A stretch of 64,000 bases of DNA, from the NCBI RefSeq assembly GCF_006007885.1, contig NZ_VCRO01000001.1:806001-870000 (forward strand), in the 5' to 3' direction. The stretch's first letter is position 1. Every line of letters begins with the position of its first letter. A program made the translations under genes and the position numbers. Under the pieces are notes generated by a model, which saw only the letters and a program-made list of their open reading frames with translations, had not been told where the DNA came from and searched no databases. Source of the DNA: Alteribacter natronophilus (lineage in GTDB: Bacteria > Bacillota > Bacilli > Bacillales > Salisediminibacteriaceae). Shown here in pieces: positions 1 through 7,066 of this stretch.

Positions 1-618
1 GATATAAAGCATGGACCCCGCAGCAAAAGCCAGACCAAAGGGAATGACCGATTCTATTATTCCAGTCAGTAAATAACCGCATACTGCAGCGATGAATTCA
101 ACCATGCCTGTCAGTAACGCAATCAGAAAAGCAATTCCCGCCCTGACCCGCTGGTGAATCAGGTAGATGGCAACGAGGAATCCTTCAGGCATATTCTGAA
201 GACCGATGGCTAAGGCAATTAAAGGTCCAAGACCTTCCACACCGCTTCCGTAGCTCACTCCCACCGATAAACCTTCCGGAAGGTTATGGAGAGCGATCGC
301 TGCAACAATCAGAAAAGCCTTTCGGTCACCAGATGCCTTTCCCCTGTCATGCTCCATATGCTGATGGGGCACCGTTGTTTCCAGTAAGCTCAGAAACAGC
401 ACGCCGGCAAATACACCAAGGGCAACCATAATGAAATCAGACATCTGAAGAGAACGCGGGATCAGTTCAAAAACTGCCGCTGCCATCATGACACCAGCAC
501 AAAATCCAAGAAGAATATCTTTGAACTGGTGCGTCCCTTTTCTGAAAATCAGAGCCGGAACAGCACCGAGTCCCGTCGCAGCTGCAGCAAGAACACTTCC
601 AATAAGAAACTCCGGCAT
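1..618 (-). CDS. ZIP-family divalent metal transporter (C-terminus outside window)
   Basis: This frame runs off the left edge, so 206 codons are seen. It is very hydrophobic and carries the two ZIP signatures HNLPEG and QNMPEG, about 30 residues apart, which form the metal site inside the membrane. A His-containing stretch (HQHMEH) lies before them, as in the cytoplasmic loop of ZIP proteins. The family takes up zinc or other divalent metals into the cytosol. I chose the ATG at 618 because AGGTGA lies 8 bases upstream of it. An in-frame ATG at 687 would start next to the terminator of the gene upstream and lacks a good ribosome site. Which metal is carried cannot be told from sequence. Confidence 0.85.
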   Translation of the reverse strand, partial: MPEFLIGSVLAAAATGLGAVPALIFRKGTHQFKDILLGFCAGVMMAAAVFELIPRSLQMSDFIMVALGVFAGVLFLSLLETTVPHQHMEHDRGKASGDRKAFLIVAAIALHNLPEGLSVGVSYGSGVEGLGPLIALAIGLQNMPEGFLVAIYLIHQRVRAGIAFLIALLTGMVEFIAAVCGYLLTGIIESVIPFGLAFAAGSMLYI

Positions 619-692
619 AACCCGAATCACCTGCCTGTACAAAAAATCCACCGGTAAAAAAGTATACAGACTGATAAGGTGATTCATTCCAT

Positions 693-721
693 ATAAAAAA
701 GGATGAGCCTATGGCTCATCC
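693..721 (-). terminator. Rho-independent terminator of the repeat-peptide gene
   Basis: A perfect 9-bp stem (GGATGAGCC/GGCTCATCC) with a 3-base loop is followed on the minus strand by a run of T. It closes the regulator-peptide cassette and separates it from the ZIP transporter gene. Confidence 0.85.
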
Positions 722-733
722 TATCTTGGATGC

Positions 734-1213
734 TTAGATTACATTGGTAAAGGAAGATGGGAGCACCCAGTCCTTGTTAGGGCCGGCTACTTCAGTTCCG
801 CCTGAGAATGGCAAAACCCAATCTTCGTTAGGGCCGGCTACTTCAGTTCCGCCTGAGAACGGCAGTACCCAGTCTTCGTTAGGGCCAGCTACTTCAGTTC
901 CACCTGATGATGGCAGCACCCAGTCTTTGTTGGGACCCGCTACTTCGGTTCCACCTGATGATGGCAGCACCCAGTCTTTATTAGGGCCGGCTACTTCAGT
1001 TCCGCCTGATGATGGCAGCACCCAGTCTTTGTTGGGACCGGCTACTTCAGTTCCGCCTGATGATGGCAGCACCCAGTCCTTGTTGGGACCGGCTACTTCA
1101 TTTACAGGAGAGTAGTCAGCATTATCTGCCAGCTTAAAAACTGGATTATCAATACTAATAGCGCTGAAGAAAACTATTCCCGTAAATATAATAAAACTGA
1201 TTGTCTTTTTCAT
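734..1213 (-). CDS. Secreted tandem-repeat peptide precursor (candidate multi-copy pheromone prepropeptide)
   Basis: The product has 159 residues. Residues 1-21 form a Sec-type signal (MKK, then a hydrophobic stretch), followed by a short spacer of about 17 residues. Then come seven tandem copies of a 17-residue unit, EVAGPNKDWVLPSSGGT. The first four copies are identical, copies five and six read NEDWVLPFS, and the seventh is cut after LPSS and ends in FTNVI. No folded domain is visible, so the protein looks like a precursor that is exported and cut into short peptides. The ATG has AGGAGG 9 bases upstream, and that ribosome site lies directly after the stop codon of the TPR regulator, 15 bp away, so the two genes are probably co-transcribed. 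I do not recognise the peptide. A pheromone role is inferred from the RRNPP-type gene pairing. A repetitive secreted structural or antimicrobial peptide is the alternative. Confidence 0.75.
   Translation of the reverse strand: MKKTISFIIFTGIVFFSAISIDNPVFKLADNADYSPVNEVAGPNKDWVLPSSGGTEVAGPNKDWVLPSSGGTEVAGPNKDWVLPSSGGTEVAGPNKDWVLPSSGGTEVAGPNEDWVLPFSGGTEVAGPNEDWVLPFSGGTEVAGPNKDWVLPSSFTNVI
752..1099 (-). repeat. 51-bp in-frame tandem repeat array, 6 full copies plus one 42-bp copy
   Basis: On the plus strand the units are 752-793 (partial), 794-844, 845-895, 896-946, 947-997, 998-1048 and 1049-1099. They differ by scattered, mostly silent changes, plus the Lys/Glu and Ser/Phe changes in 794-844 and 845-895. 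One unit (1049-1099) is 30/51 G+C by hand count, while the leader-coding line at 1141-1200 is 18/60. Because the unit is a multiple of three, the complementary strand also stays open. Confidence 0.95.
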
Positions 1214-1228
1214 ACTTGTTTCCTCCTC

Positions 1229-2503
1229 TTAATCATTATTTAATATGGTGTGATACTTGTAAAACAGATCTGCAGCATTTTCAATGTACTTAAAATCATT
1301 CAATTCCTTTCCCAACTTATATGAGACGTCTGCCGCTTTGTACCAAAGTTCAGCTTTTTTATATGCATCAATCGAAAGCTTAAAATATTTAATATACCTC
1401 TCATTGTTTCCTCTATCTTTGAAAAACAGTCCTAATGTTTCACAAATACCCCCTAGTACCTTTCCTCTCTGAATCTTAGGGAGAAGTGATTCTATTTCCT
1501 GTACATAGATATCAGCCATTTCAAATTCTCCGAGATTAAGATAGCAGTTTGCCAGGAGGTCCAGACTGTTAATAATTTCATGTGGATATTCAACAACTTT
1601 TCTTTTTAGTGCTAAAGCTCTGTTACCATATTCAATTCCCTTTTTATAGTTTTTAAGCTTGTGATAAAGAACACCTATGTTATTAAAAATAAATGAAGAT
1701 TTTCTTAAATCACTATTGTAAACTAACAGGTTTTGTGCTTTTTTGTATGTGTCTAATGCATCTTCATATTTATTTTGTCCACTGTAAATATTTCCAAGGT
1801 TTATTAAACAGTCAGTTAATAGTTTGATCTCGCCTATATCCTGAAGAATTTGTTCTGCATCTTTAAAATGCTGTTCACCTAGGCTGTAATTCCCAATGTG
1901 ACCATACGTTACCCCAAGGTTGAAGTAACAAAGAGCAACCTCGAATGCATTTTTCTCAAAATTAATCTTACTATCAATTGCTCCCATGAAGCATTTGATC
2001 GCCTTCCAAAATTCGTCTTTAAAAAAATGTAATACTCCTTTTACCCTTTGGTACATAAAGTGTAAGGCATCATATTCACTAACATTTTTTTCTTCAATTG
2101 TGTCAAAAAGTTTATTTGCTTCATCAATATTTTCGTCTTTAATAAGTATTTGACATTCTACAATTCTAAATTTAATTTTAAGTTCTTCTGTAAAGCTCAT
2201 TCCTAAATTATTAACTTGAATTACATTTTCCTTTGCCAGATCCACTAGATCCCTATAAGTATATCTAAGTGCCGAATCCAGCAGCTCATTGGCCTTACGA
2301 ATATTTGTCTCTTCCTCAATTCCCAGAAGAAAATCGACCGATGTTCCCAGCCGGGATGCTATCTCCGGAAGAATATCATCAGGCAGATGCCGGGTATTGT
2401 TTTCAATATCCTGTATGTATTTCGGTGACAGGATACCCTCTGCGAGCTCTTCAACAGTAAGTCCCTTTTCAATTCTGAATTCTCTTATTCTGTCTCCGAT
2501 CAT
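1229..2503 (-). CDS. XRE-type HTH + TPR regulator, RRNPP family (NprR-like)
   Basis: The protein has 424 residues from the ATG at 2503, chosen because AGGTGG lies 5 bases upstream; a longer reading would add 39 untypical residues. Residues 2-60 are an XRE helix-turn-helix (IGDRIREFRIEKGLTVEELAEG, then SPKYIQDIENN). Residues about 65-420 are TPR helices with clear units such as CYFNLGVTYGHIGNYSLGEQ, LINLGNIYSGQNKYEDAL and NNIGVLYHKLKNYKKGIEYG. The length and order match NprR-type receptors (about 423 residues) rather than PlcR (about 285) or Rap, which lacks an HTH. Such proteins bind a re-imported secreted peptide in the TPR groove, where Asn side chains often hold the peptide backbone. The gene is followed by a secreted peptide gene, as in nprR-nprX and aimR-aimP. 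The TPR part is much more AT-rich than the HTH part. Targets are unknown. Confidence 0.85.
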   Translation of the reverse strand: MIGDRIREFRIEKGLTVEELAEGILSPKYIQDIENNTRHLPDDILPEIASRLGTSVDFLLGIEEETNIRKANELLDSALRYTYRDLVDLAKENVIQVNNLGMSFTEELKIKFRIVECQILIKDENIDEANKLFDTIEEKNVSEYDALHFMYQRVKGVLHFFKDEFWKAIKCFMGAIDSKINFEKNAFEVALCYFNLGVTYGHIGNYSLGEQHFKDAEQILQDIGEIKLLTDCLINLGNIYSGQNKYEDALDTYKKAQNLLVYNSDLRKSSFIFNNIGVLYHKLKNYKKGIEYGNRALALKRKVVEYPHEIINSLDLLANCYLNLGEFEMADIYVQEIESLLPKIQRGKVLGGICETLGLFFKDRGNNERYIKYFKLSIDAYKKAELWYKAADVSYKLGKELNDFKYIENAADLFYKYHTILNND

Positions 2504-2542
2504 AGTACCACCTGATTTTTTAATGTTTCGACTGTTATGAAC

Positions 2543-2593
2543 ATTATACACGATAAAATAAAGGCAATTATGCCTGTCTATCGAATTAGATAG
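2543..2593 (-). promoter_or_regulatory. Candidate promoter and operator palindromes of the regulator-peptide operon
   Basis: On the minus strand a perfect TATAAT (2543-2548) lies 40 bases before the regulator ATG. No good -35 is visible at 17 bases. At that place sits an inverted repeat AGGCA-N4-TGCCT (2562-2575), and just upstream is a second one, CTATC-N6-GATAG (about 2577-2592). Palindromes over the -35 of an HTH regulator gene fit autoregulation, but this is inference. Confidence 0.45.
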
Positions 2594-2742
2594 GATATAC
2601 CTAGAATCTTTTCCATTCACGTATGAAATTCATGTTTTCGGTAATAAATCTGATACTATTTTACTAGAATTTTTAATCAGTTTTCCGGGAATGCCTGCAA
2701 GCACGTATGGTATTCTCTTATTAAAAGGGAGGTGTCAGTACC

Positions 2743-3840
2743 TTGCATACATACTTGTTTACGGGGTTCCCCGGCTTTATTGCACGAAATCTGGTAAAGG
2801 GAATCATTGAAAGCCCGCGCCATCAAGTGGAGGCTGTTTACCTTCTGGTTCTGCCGTCGCAGAAAGAACATGCCGAAGCTGAAGTAACTGCCATTGAAAA
2901 TATATACCCGGAAACTGCGGGCCGCCTTCACCTGGTAACCGGGGATATAACCGACCCCCATCTTGGACTTGAGAAAAATATTTCAGAATACCTTGCTTCA
3001 TCCGTAAACTTTATATTTCATCTTGCTGCTCTCTATGATCTGGCGGCAGATGCTAAAGCTGCCCGGAAAGTTAATGTGACCGGTACAGAGAATGTCACAC
3101 GATGGACATCAAAATGCACGGCTCTGATCCGGTACGTTTATTTTAGCACAGCCTATGTATCTGGCAAACGGGAAGGGCTCGTTTTGGAAACCGAGCTTGA
3201 CGCGGGTCAGTCTTTCAAAAATCACTACGAGCAGACCAAGTTTGAAGCAGAAAAAATAGTGGAGGCTCATAAAGGTTCCATTCCGATTACAATCATACGC
3301 CCGGGAATCGTTAGAGGCCACTCGGTGACCGGGGAGACAATCAAATTTGACGGGCCCTATTTTATTCTGAACATGTTCGATCGTCTTTCATTTCTCCCGG
3401 CACTGCCCTACCTTGGTGCAGGTGAGGCGGACGGCAATTTTGTACCGGTGGATTACGTCATCCAGGCTTCCGTTTACCTGAGTACGCTGCCTCAGGCATC
3501 CGGGAACACCTTTCATCTCACCGATCCCTCTCCTCTCCGGATGCGGGAAATTTACAGACTTCTTATGGAAGAGTACCTTGGCAAAAAACCAGCCGGCACA
3601 ATTCCTTTTAAATCAGCAACGGCATTTCTTCACTTCCGCCCGCTCAGGCAGTGGCTTGGTATAGAACGTGAAGCACTTGACTACCTGATATGCAGAACAA
3701 ATTACGATACCTCAAATACCGAAAGGGCTCTGGAAAATTCGGGTATCCGTTTTTCCTCATTCCAGGAAACACTGCCGGCAATGGTATCGTTTTATAAAAA
3801 TCACCGGAAAGACCCTGAGAAGAAAGTGAAAATCAATTAA
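2743..3840 (+). CDS. SDR-family NAD(P)-dependent reductase/epimerase-like protein
   Basis: This 365-residue protein is an extended short-chain dehydrogenase. It has an N-terminal Rossmann start TGFPGFIARNLV (a variant of TGxxGFxG), then HLAALYDL, and the catalytic YEQTK at about residue 165 (YxxxK). The C-terminal half resembles thioester-reductase or fatty-acyl reductase-like SDRs. Substrate is unknown. The start is a TTG with GGGAGGTG 8-14 bases upstream; no better in-frame ATG exists before the nucleotide fold. It is divergent from the RRNPP regulator and convergent with addA, with which it shares a strong hairpin. Confidence 0.75.
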   Translation: MHTYLFTGFPGFIARNLVKGIIESPRHQVEAVYLLVLPSQKEHAEAEVTAIENIYPETAGRLHLVTGDITDPHLGLEKNISEYLASSVNFIFHLAALYDLAADAKAARKVNVTGTENVTRWTSKCTALIRYVYFSTAYVSGKREGLVLETELDAGQSFKNHYEQTKFEAEKIVEAHKGSIPITIIRPGIVRGHSVTGETIKFDGPYFILNMFDRLSFLPALPYLGAGEADGNFVPVDYVIQASVYLSTLPQASGNTFHLTDPSPLRMREIYRLLMEEYLGKKPAGTIPFKSATAFLHFRPLRQWLGIEREALDYLICRTNYDTSNTERALENSGIRFSSFQETLPAMVSFYKNHRKDPEKKVKIN

Positions 3841-3847
3841 TGTACAT

Positions 3848-3890
3848 GTTCCTGACCGGAAGCGGATGAACCCTCGTCCCGGTCAGGAAC
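3848..3890. terminator. Bidirectional hairpin between SDR gene and addA-like gene
   Basis: A 12-bp perfect inverted repeat (GTTCCTGACCGG/CCGGTCAGGAAC) lies between two convergent genes. The T-tract is short on both sides. Confidence 0.6.
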
Positions 3891-3892
3891 GT

Positions 3893-6800
3893 TTATTCTC
3901 GATGATTAACGAAGTAAAGAAATGACTCTTTTACTTTCTGGCCGGTCATTTTTTCCCATGCACCGGTATAAGCGTGAAGCTGGCTCTGATAATAGGTTTT
4001 AAGTTCTTTCAGATCACTTTCATTTTTGAGACGGTCGGTTTTAAAATCCACTACAACCCATTCTCCTTCTTCCCTGAAAATCAGGTCAATAATACCATTC
4101 AGATACCGAGCTGGGATGCTGCCTGTCTGCTCCGTTTCCCTGTACATAAAAGGAACTTCAGTCAGAACCTGGTCTGACTGCTCCATTCGTTTCCACAGGT
4201 CCGAATGGATAAACGAATTCAGCACCCCTTCTGCTTCATCTGCCCGAAGTTCATCCAGCCTATGGTTAATAAGCATCTGCCTGATCTTACTTCTGCCCAT
4301 ATCCCCATAGCGGATCTGATTCTCGAAGAGTTCGTGGACGAATGTTCCCCATTCAGGCCCCCCTCCTTCTTCACGTTCCAGCATGAATGATTCTTCTTTG
4401 GTTTCAATGCCGGAAGGTGTCTCGATTTTATAGGATTCTTCAGAGGCCTTACCAGTCCAGGTGTCCAGTTCCGAAAGAAATGCATCGTAAGCCGGAATAT
4501 CGACGGGTTCCGGCACTCCGGATTCACGACCCTGCTCGTTTTCGGGAACAGGGATTTCCTCAAGACCGGGAATCTCCTTTACAAGTGATCTCCATGGATT
4601 TTTATTATCTGCCTCGCTGTCAGTGCGGCTTATGATCAGCATTTCCTCCGCTCGGGTGGCTGCGACATAGAGGAGACGGATCTCTTCGGCTGAAAGGTAT
4701 GCCGTCTCTTCTTTCTTCCTCTCATCCCACCCGGGAGGTCTGGCAATGGTTTCCCGCTGGTACATACCCGCAGTTTTCTGGAACGTAAAGTATCCGGTTG
4801 AATCGTCTTCTGTGCGTTCAATATGACGGTCCACAAACTTAGCTGTATCTGTGATTTTTTTAGGATGTACAAGAAAAACATACGGAGCCTCAAGGCCTTT
4901 TGATTTATGTACGTTCATGACACGTACTGCCTGGTGATCCTCCGGAAGAAGAAGTTCTTCGTGCACTCGTTCTGTTACCTGCTCGTAGAAAAACTTCGCA
5001 CAGTCGCCAAAAAGGGTTTTACCACGGCTTTCTTCATCCCTGACTCCAGCGATTACCTGATAATAATGTACAGCATCACGAGGTGTTTTACCGGCTTTAA
5101 TCGAAGCTGTGAACAGCCCCAGGTCCTCCGCGGCCATTTCCATGACCGTCGCAGGGGCATGCTGTCTGCACCATTTCAGATAACGGCGGATCTTCTCAAA
5201 ACAGACTGAAAGAACATTCCTCTCTTTCATGTCAAGACGTTCGGGCATGGAAGAATAGGCATGGAGTTCTCCCCCTGCCCGGCGGTACTTGAGTAGCAGG
5301 GAGTCACTGATTCCAAAAAAGGGCCCTCTTAATACAGCGGTAAAATAAAAGCTGCTCGAAGGATTTGCAAGATACATGTACAAATGAGCCAGACTCCGGA
5401 GCATCTCATCCCGGTCGAACGCTGATTCCCCGGATGTCATTACCGGGATCCCCAATTCCTGCAGGGCCTTTGTATACTCAAGAACCCCGTCGTTGTACCG
5501 TGTCAGCACCATGAAATCAGCAGGTACTGCCGTCCCCTCTCTGATTCTCCGGCTTATTATACCGGCTACACGCCCTGCATCCTCTGCCACTACTTCGTCC
5601 TTTTTTCCATCAGGAACGGTGAGTGTAAAAATACCCCGGTTTTCACTGTCTTCTGCATCCTCTTTATATGAGACCAGCGGCCGGTAGGCTGCCTGGTAGG
5701 CGTTTTCCCCGCTGGGCATAACCCCTTCAAAAACAGGATTGATCCGGGAGGTAATCCGGCTTGTTGTCCTGAAATTCATGATAAGGTCGAGCGTCTCCCC
5801 GCCTGTTTTTGCGATCATCTGCTTGACCTTCTGATAGATGTCGATATCAGCACGCCTGAAACGGTAGATTGACTGCTTAGGATCCCCTACAACAAACAGC
5901 GAGCCGGGTTTGGGAACCTGCCTTGTCCAATCATCCTGATTATCGAGTTCGCCTGTCAAAAGAAGCATGATCTCGGCCTGAACCGGGTCGGTATCCTGGA
6001 ATTCATCCACCAGAAGGCACTTATATTTCCGGCGGAAATAATGCCTGGTGGACGGCTGTTCTCTCAGCATCTTTGCCGTGAGCAGGAGCATATCCTGAAA
6101 GTTAAGCATCGACAATTCCTTTTTGAGATTCGTATAGGCAGTAAGAGCCGGGCGCAGGAATGGCACAATGATCGAGTGACAGTATTCCTGCCACTCTGTC
6201 ATAAATTCTTTTACATGTTCATGAATGACTGCTGCCTGTTCCTTCAGGTACTTTGCATCTTCCTTTGAATCCCAGCGGTTGAGCGTAACTCCCGGTTTAG
6301 CTTCAAAAAGCCTGAGCAGGTTCAGACGGTTTCTGCTCTGCTCAAGATCAAAATACTGCAGTCTCCGCTTTGCAATAAGCAGTTTTTCCTGAAGCTTGTC
6401 ATACCCTTTCACCGGTTTTGTTTCAGGCATTGAACGCCAGGCTTCATTGATAAATGTCAAAAGGCTGTCAAACGCTTTATTGAGATCGGGGACTGGAGTT
6501 TCCTCAGTAAACCATGTAACATCTTCATATTCCTTTACGGTTTTCAGAGCACTCCGGAGCTCTGTAACATCAATGGCAGCTTCTTCAAACAGCTTGAGCT
6601 TTTCAGGATTCTTTGCTCTGACTTCCGTCAGATACATTTCCCATGCCTGATCGAGAAGGGCTTCATCTTCCATGTCATCAAGTTCACGGAAATCAAAATC
6701 AAGTCCCGCTTCCACGGGTCTTTCCCTCAGAATCTTTGAACAGAATGAGTGAACAGTTCCGAGAAAACACTGATCAAAATTCTCCAGAGCATTTGAGATC

Positions 6801-7066
6801 CGATCCTTTTCGACTGAATGTCCTGTTTCCACAGCCAGTTTTTCAAGGGCCGCCTGAAAACGTTCTTTCAGCTCATCTGCGGCCTTACGTGTAAACGTGA
6901 TAGCTACGATTTCATGAATGTGAAATTTTCCTGTCACGATGAGATTTGTCATTCTCGTAACGAGGCTCCTCGTTTTTCCCGATCCTGCTCCAGCTTCCAC
7001 CAGAAAATTCCGGTCAAGATCGTGATCGATTAAATGACGCTGTTTCTGATCAATCAGTTCAGTCAT
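3893..7066 (-). CDS. addA: AddA-like ATP-dependent helicase/nuclease subunit
   Basis: This 1057-residue UvrD-family helicase carries a C-terminal nuclease. Helicase motifs appear in order: Walker A EAGAGSGKT near residue 26, LLVDEFQDTDPVQAE (Walker B), VVGDPKQSIYRFR, NFRTTSR, MNVHKSKGLEAPYVF and LLYVAATRAEE. A RecB-type nuclease site follows near the C-terminus (GIIDLIF, then VVVDFKTDR). It should pair with the upstream nuclease protein to resect double-strand breaks, as AddAB does. It is shorter than B. subtilis AddA (about 1230 residues). The start has AAGGAGGTG 7 bases upstream inside the end of addB, and the two genes overlap by 8 bases. Because both subunits are short, this could be a second AddAB-like complex rather than the main one. 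Confidence 0.85.
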   Translation of the reverse strand: MTELIDQKQRHLIDHDLDRNFLVEAGAGSGKTRSLVTRMTNLIVTGKFHIHEIVAITFTRKAADELKERFQAALEKLAVETGHSVEKDRISNALENFDQCFLGTVHSFCSKILRERPVEAGLDFDFRELDDMEDEALLDQAWEMYLTEVRAKNPEKLKLFEEAAIDVTELRSALKTVKEYEDVTWFTEETPVPDLNKAFDSLLTFINEAWRSMPETKPVKGYDKLQEKLLIAKRRLQYFDLEQSRNRLNLLRLFEAKPGVTLNRWDSKEDAKYLKEQAAVIHEHVKEFMTEWQEYCHSIIVPFLRPALTAYTNLKKELSMLNFQDMLLLTAKMLREQPSTRHYFRRKYKCLLVDEFQDTDPVQAEIMLLLTGELDNQDDWTRQVPKPGSLFVVGDPKQSIYRFRRADIDIYQKVKQMIAKTGGETLDLIMNFRTTSRITSRINPVFEGVMPSGENAYQAAYRPLVSYKEDAEDSENRGIFTLTVPDGKKDEVVAEDAGRVAGIISRRIREGTAVPADFMVLTRYNDGVLEYTKALQELGIPVMTSGESAFDRDEMLRSLAHLYMYLANPSSSFYFTAVLRGPFFGISDSLLLKYRRAGGELHAYSSMPERLDMKERNVLSVCFEKIRRYLKWCRQHAPATVMEMAAEDLGLFTASIKAGKTPRDAVHYYQVIAGVRDEESRGKTLFGDCAKFFYEQVTERVHEELLLPEDHQAVRVMNVHKSKGLEAPYVFLVHPKKITDTAKFVDRHIERTEDDSTGYFTFQKTAGMYQRETIARPPGWDERKKEETAYLSAEEIRLLYVAATRAEEMLIISRTDSEADNKNPWRSLVKEIPGLEEIPVPENEQGRESGVPEPVDIPAYDAFLSELDTWTGKASEESYKIETPSGIETKEESFMLEREEGGGPEWGTFVHELFENQIRYGDMGRSKIRQMLINHRLDELRADEAEGVLNSFIHSDLWKRMEQSDQVLTEVPFMYRETEQTGSIPARYLNGIIDLIFREEGEWVVVDFKTDRLKNESDLKELKTYYQSQLHAYTGAWEKMTGQKVKESFLYFVNHRE

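Noticed and set aside
752-1099. Repeat array as a CRISPR
   Set aside because: The units are contiguous 51-bp in-frame repeats without spacers, and no cas gene is near.
744-1115. Plus-strand open frame of 123 codons across the repeat array
   Set aside because: It is the mirror of a 51-bp repeat unit, so a lack of stops is automatic. It has no ribosome site or signal peptide, and the minus-strand frame has both.
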